A stretch of 64,000 bases of DNA from Petrolisthes cinctipes (taxonomy: Eukaryota; Arthropoda; Malacostraca; Decapoda; Porcellanidae). The notes beneath the pieces are model-generated. The model was not told the DNA's origin. It saw only the letters and a list, made by a program, of their open reading frames with translations, and did not search any database. This document shows positions 61,405 through 64,000 of the stretch, piece after piece. The stretch spans positions 744,001 to 808,000 of the forward strand of contig JAWQEG010000084.1 of NCBI GenBank assembly GCA_033782935.1, written 5' to 3'. Every line of letters begins with the position of its first letter. The stretch's first letter is position 1. A program made the position numbers and the translations under genes.

Positions 61405-62396
61405 CTGTACATGCCTACTCCGTGTTAGAGTATTTTCAAAATACAGGCCAAAAACATACTGAAAATCGATCTTTTAGGTGCCCAAAAGTCGATATGTGCA
61501 TGCATCTTCTGTACCCGTTTATATCTCAAATTCTGGCCCTAAACACCCGAAAATTCGATATTTTGGGGTCCCAGAAGCGATCTGTACATGCCTACTCCGT
61601 GTTAGAGTATTTTCAAAATTCAGGCCCAAAACATGCTGAAAATCGATATTTTTGGTGCCCAAAGTCAATATGTGCATGTATCTTCTGTACCCGTTTATAT
61701 CTCAAATTCAGGCTCAAAACACCCGAAAATTCAATATTTTGGGGTCCCAGAAGCAATCTGTACAGTGCTAGAATATTTTTAAAATATAGGCTAAAAACAT
61801 GCTAAAAATCGATCTTTTAGGTGCCAAAAAGTCGATATCTCAAATTCAGTCCCAAAACACCCGAAAATTTGATATTTAGGGGTCCCAGAAGCGATCTGTA
61901 CATGCCTACTCCGTGTTAGAGTATTTTCAAAATACATGCTCAAAACATACTGAAAATCGATCTTTTAGGTGCACAAAAGTCGATATGTGCATGCATCTTC
62001 AGTACCCGTTTATATCTCAAATTCAGGCTCAAAACACCCGAAAATTCAATATTTTGGGGTCCCAGAAGCAATCTGTACATGCCTACTCAGTGTTAGAGTA
62101 TTTTCAAAATACAGGCCCAAAACATGCTGAAAATCGATATTTTAGATGCCCAAAGTCAATATGTGCATGTATCTTCTGTACCCGTTTATATCTCAAATTC
62201 AGGCTCAAAACACCTGAAAATTCAATATTTTGGGGTCCCAGAAGCAATCTGTACATGCCTACACAGTGCTAGAATATTTTCAAAATATAGGCTAAAAACA
62301 TGCTGAAAATCGATATTTTAGGTGCCAAAAAATCGATATCTCAAATTCAGTCCCAAAACACCCGAAAATTCGATATTTAGAGGTCCCAGAAGGTAT
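61405..62396 (+). repeat. Two trimers (491 and 501 bp)
   Basis: 61405 is A1-B1-C2 with TATTTTTAAAATATAGG at the C dyad. 61896 is A2-B2-C, whose C has the B-like core CATGCTGAAAATCGATATTT. The pair resembles 57064-58055. Confidence 0.86.
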
Positions 62397-64000
62397 CTGT
62401 ACATGCCTACTCCGTGTTAGAGTATTTTCAAAATACAGGCGAAAAACATACTGAAAATCGATCTTTTAGGTGCCCAAAAGTCGATATGTGCATGCATCTT
62501 CTGTACCCGTTTATATATCAAATTCAGTCCCAAAACACCCGAAAATTCGATATTTAGGGGTCCCAGAAGCGATCTGTACATGCCTACTCCGTGTTAGAGT
62601 ATTTTCAAAATACATGCTCAAAACATGCTGAAAATCGATCTTTTAGGTGCCCAAAGTCGATATGTGCATGCATCTTCTGTACCCGTTTATATCTCAAATT
62701 CAGGCTCAAAACACCCGAAAATTCAATATTTTGGGGTCCCAGAAGCAATCTGTACATGCCTACTCAGTGTTAGAGTATTTTCAAAATATAGGCCCAAAAC
62801 ATGCTGAAAATCGATATTTTAGATGCCCAAAGTCAATATGTGCATGTATCTTCTGTACCCGTTTATATCTCAAATTCAGGCTCAAAACACCCGAAAATTC
62901 AATATTCTGGGGTCCCAGAAGCAATCTGTACATGCCTACACAGTGCTAGAATATTTTCAAAATATAGGCTAAAAACATGCTAAAAATCGACATTTTAGGT
63001 GCCAAAAAATCGATATCTCAAATTCAGTCCCAAAACACCCGAAAATTCGATATTTAGAAGTCCCAGAAGGTATCTGTACATGCCTACTCCGTGTTAGAGT
63101 ATTTTTAAAATTCAGGCCCAAAACATGCTGAAAATCGATATTTTTGGTGCCCAAAGTCAATATGTGCATGTATCTTCTGTACCCGTTTATATCCCAAATT
63201 CAGGCTCAAAACACCCGAAAATTCAATATTTTGGGGTCCCAGAAGCAATCTGTACAGTGCTAGAATATTTTCAAAATATATGCTAAAAACATGCTAAAAA
63301 TCGTTCTTTTAGGTGCCAAGAAGTCGATATCTCAAATTCAGTCCCAAAACACCCGAAAATTCGATATTTAGGGGTCCCAGAAGCGATCTGTACATGCCTA
63401 CTCCGTGTTAGAGTATTTTCAAAATACAGGCCCAAAACATGCTGAAAATCGATATTTTAGATGCCCAAAGTCAATATGTGCATGTATCTTCTGTACCCGT
63501 TTATATCTCAAATTCAGGCTCAAAACTCCCGAAAATTCAATATTTTGGGGTCCCAGAAGCAATCTGTACATGCCTACACAGTGCTAGAATATTTTCAAAA
63601 TATAGGCTAAAAACATGCTAAAAATCGACATTTTAGGTGCCAAAAAATCGATATCTCAAATTCAGTCCCAAAACACCCGAAAATTCAATTTTTAGAGGTC
63701 CCAGAAGGTATCTGTACATGCCTACTCCGTGTTAGAGTATTTTCAAAATACAGGCCAAAAACATACTGAAAATCGATCTTTTAGGTGCACAAAACTCCAT
63801 ATGTGCATGCATCTTCTGTACCCGTTTATATCTCAAATTCTGGCCCTAAACACCCGAAAATTCGATATTTTGGGGTCCCAGAAGCGATCTGTACATGCCT
63901 ACTCAGTGCTAGAATATTTTCAAAATATAGGCTAAAAACATGCTAAAAATCGATCTTTTAGGTGCCAAAAAGTCGATATCTCAAATTCAGTCCCAAAACA
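62397..64000 (+). repeat. Right-edge segment with several fusion monomers
   Basis: 62397-62573 is an A1/C2 fusion joined at TATATATCAAATTCAGTCCC. 62574 is an A/B mosaic (CATGCTCAAAACATGCTG), followed by B2 (62750) and C1 (62926). 63074 is a B1-C2 dimer (314 bp), 63388 a B2-C1 dimer (324 bp) and 63712 an A1 with the unusual ACAAAACTCCATATG. A C2 monomer begins at 63889 and is cut by the window end, so the array continues to the right. Confidence 0.85.

Larger units (their letters stand above)
1..64000 (+). repeat. Satellite DNA array with A-B-C higher-order repeat structure
   Basis: Every base belongs to a head-to-tail array of roughly 380 monomers of 177, 176 or 148 bp, all in the same orientation. 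Landmarks CTGTACATG, TATTTTCAAAATA, CCCGTTTATATCTCAAATTC and GGGGTCCCAGAAG recur throughout, usually with only scattered substitutions between copies of one class. A consensus A monomer is about 41% GC by hand count. The dominant higher-order unit is 501 bp (177+176+148) or 491 bp. Such arrays are typical of eukaryotic centromeric, pericentromeric or subtelomeric heterochromatin. Which of these applies, and in which organism, cannot be read from the sequence. I saw no inserted element and no non-repeat stretch anywhere. Confidence 0.98.

Noticed and set aside
24..63935. Many short open frames on both strands (60-178 codons, one of 245) with similar translated sequence
   Set aside because: They recur with the satellite period, mostly start at GTG or TTG, overlap in several frames and are broken by the 176/148-bp monomers. 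No codon bias, recognisable domain or gene signals were seen. They are the translation of non-coding repeat DNA.
1..64000. CRISPR array
   Set aside because: Repeats are contiguous 148-177-bp monomers with no unique spacers between them, and there is no cas gene or leader.
1..64000. CENP-B box or other known centromere protein site
   Set aside because: I looked for a motif like TTCGTTGGAAACGGGA and saw none. The CGAT-containing motifs here do not resemble it. A centromeric role therefore rests on array structure only.
1..64000. Transposon or LTR origin of the satellite
   Set aside because: No terminal repeats, target-site duplications, polypurine tract, tRNA primer-binding site or reverse-transcriptase-like frame could be recognised. 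A decayed origin cannot be excluded but is not supported.
1..64000. tRNA, 5S rRNA or other RNA-gene-derived repeat
   Set aside because: No A/B box pair, cloverleaf or 5S-like internal control region was recognised in the monomer.
1..64000. Telomeric or simple-sequence repeats within the array
   Set aside because: No runs of TTAGGG, TTTAGGG or similar, and no microsatellite tract longer than a few units was seen.
1..64000. A new defence or mobile system hidden in the array
   Set aside because: The window has no segment that departs from the repeat. Everything unusual found here concerns satellite structure and turnover, not an encoded system.

Overview
The whole 64 kb window is one uninterrupted satellite DNA array. 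From the first base to the last it consists of head-to-tail copies of a repeat monomer in a single orientation. I see no gene, RNA gene, transposon, simple-sequence tract or unique spacer. This points to a eukaryotic heterochromatic block (centromeric, pericentromeric, subtelomeric or knob-like) assembled from long reads. Nothing in the sequence identifies the organism or says which kind of heterochromatin it is. I do not recognise the satellite family.

Building blocks. Three monomer classes alternate: A (177 bp), B (176 bp) and C (148 bp). C is an A/B-type monomer that lost 29 bp. The usual higher-order repeat (HOR) is A-B-C, 501 bp, or 491 bp when C also lacks 10 bp at its start. A has subtypes A1 (ACAGGCCAAAAAC near position 39), A2 (ACATGCTCAAAAC) and A3 (TTCATGCTCAAAAC plus GTATATTCAG). 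B has B1 (ATATTTTTGGTGCCC) and B2 (ATATTTTAGATGCCC). C has C1 (CGACATTTTAGG, ending GAAGGTAT) and C2 (CGATCTTTTAGG, ending GAAGCGAT). A1 normally follows C1, and A2/A3 follow C2. Units below start at the CTGTACATG box of their first monomer. The 177-bp monomer is itself a decayed dimer of two ~88-bp halves.

Layout. About 1-30 kb is mostly 491/501-bp trimers, with occasional dimers (AC ~325, BC ~324), tetramers (~667-677) and fusion monomers. About 30-50 kb is a mosaic of 325-bp AC dimers, 491-bp trimers, 678-bp tetramers and 855-1209-bp pentamers to heptamers. It is organised in multi-kb super-repeats that recur five times as far as ~56 kb. About 50-61 kb is a tandem pair of nearly identical ~5.5-5.7 kb blocks, one of which lost exactly one 148-bp monomer length. 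About 61-64 kb is trimers with several fusions, running off the right edge.

How it works together. The nested scales (88 bp, 177 bp, 501 bp, ~1-2 kb, ~5-7 kb, ~11 kb) are what repeated unequal exchange and conversion produce. The many open frames are by-products of a 177-bp (59-codon) period and are not genes. Class assignments, unit boundaries and duplications were read by eye; no alignment or database search was run.
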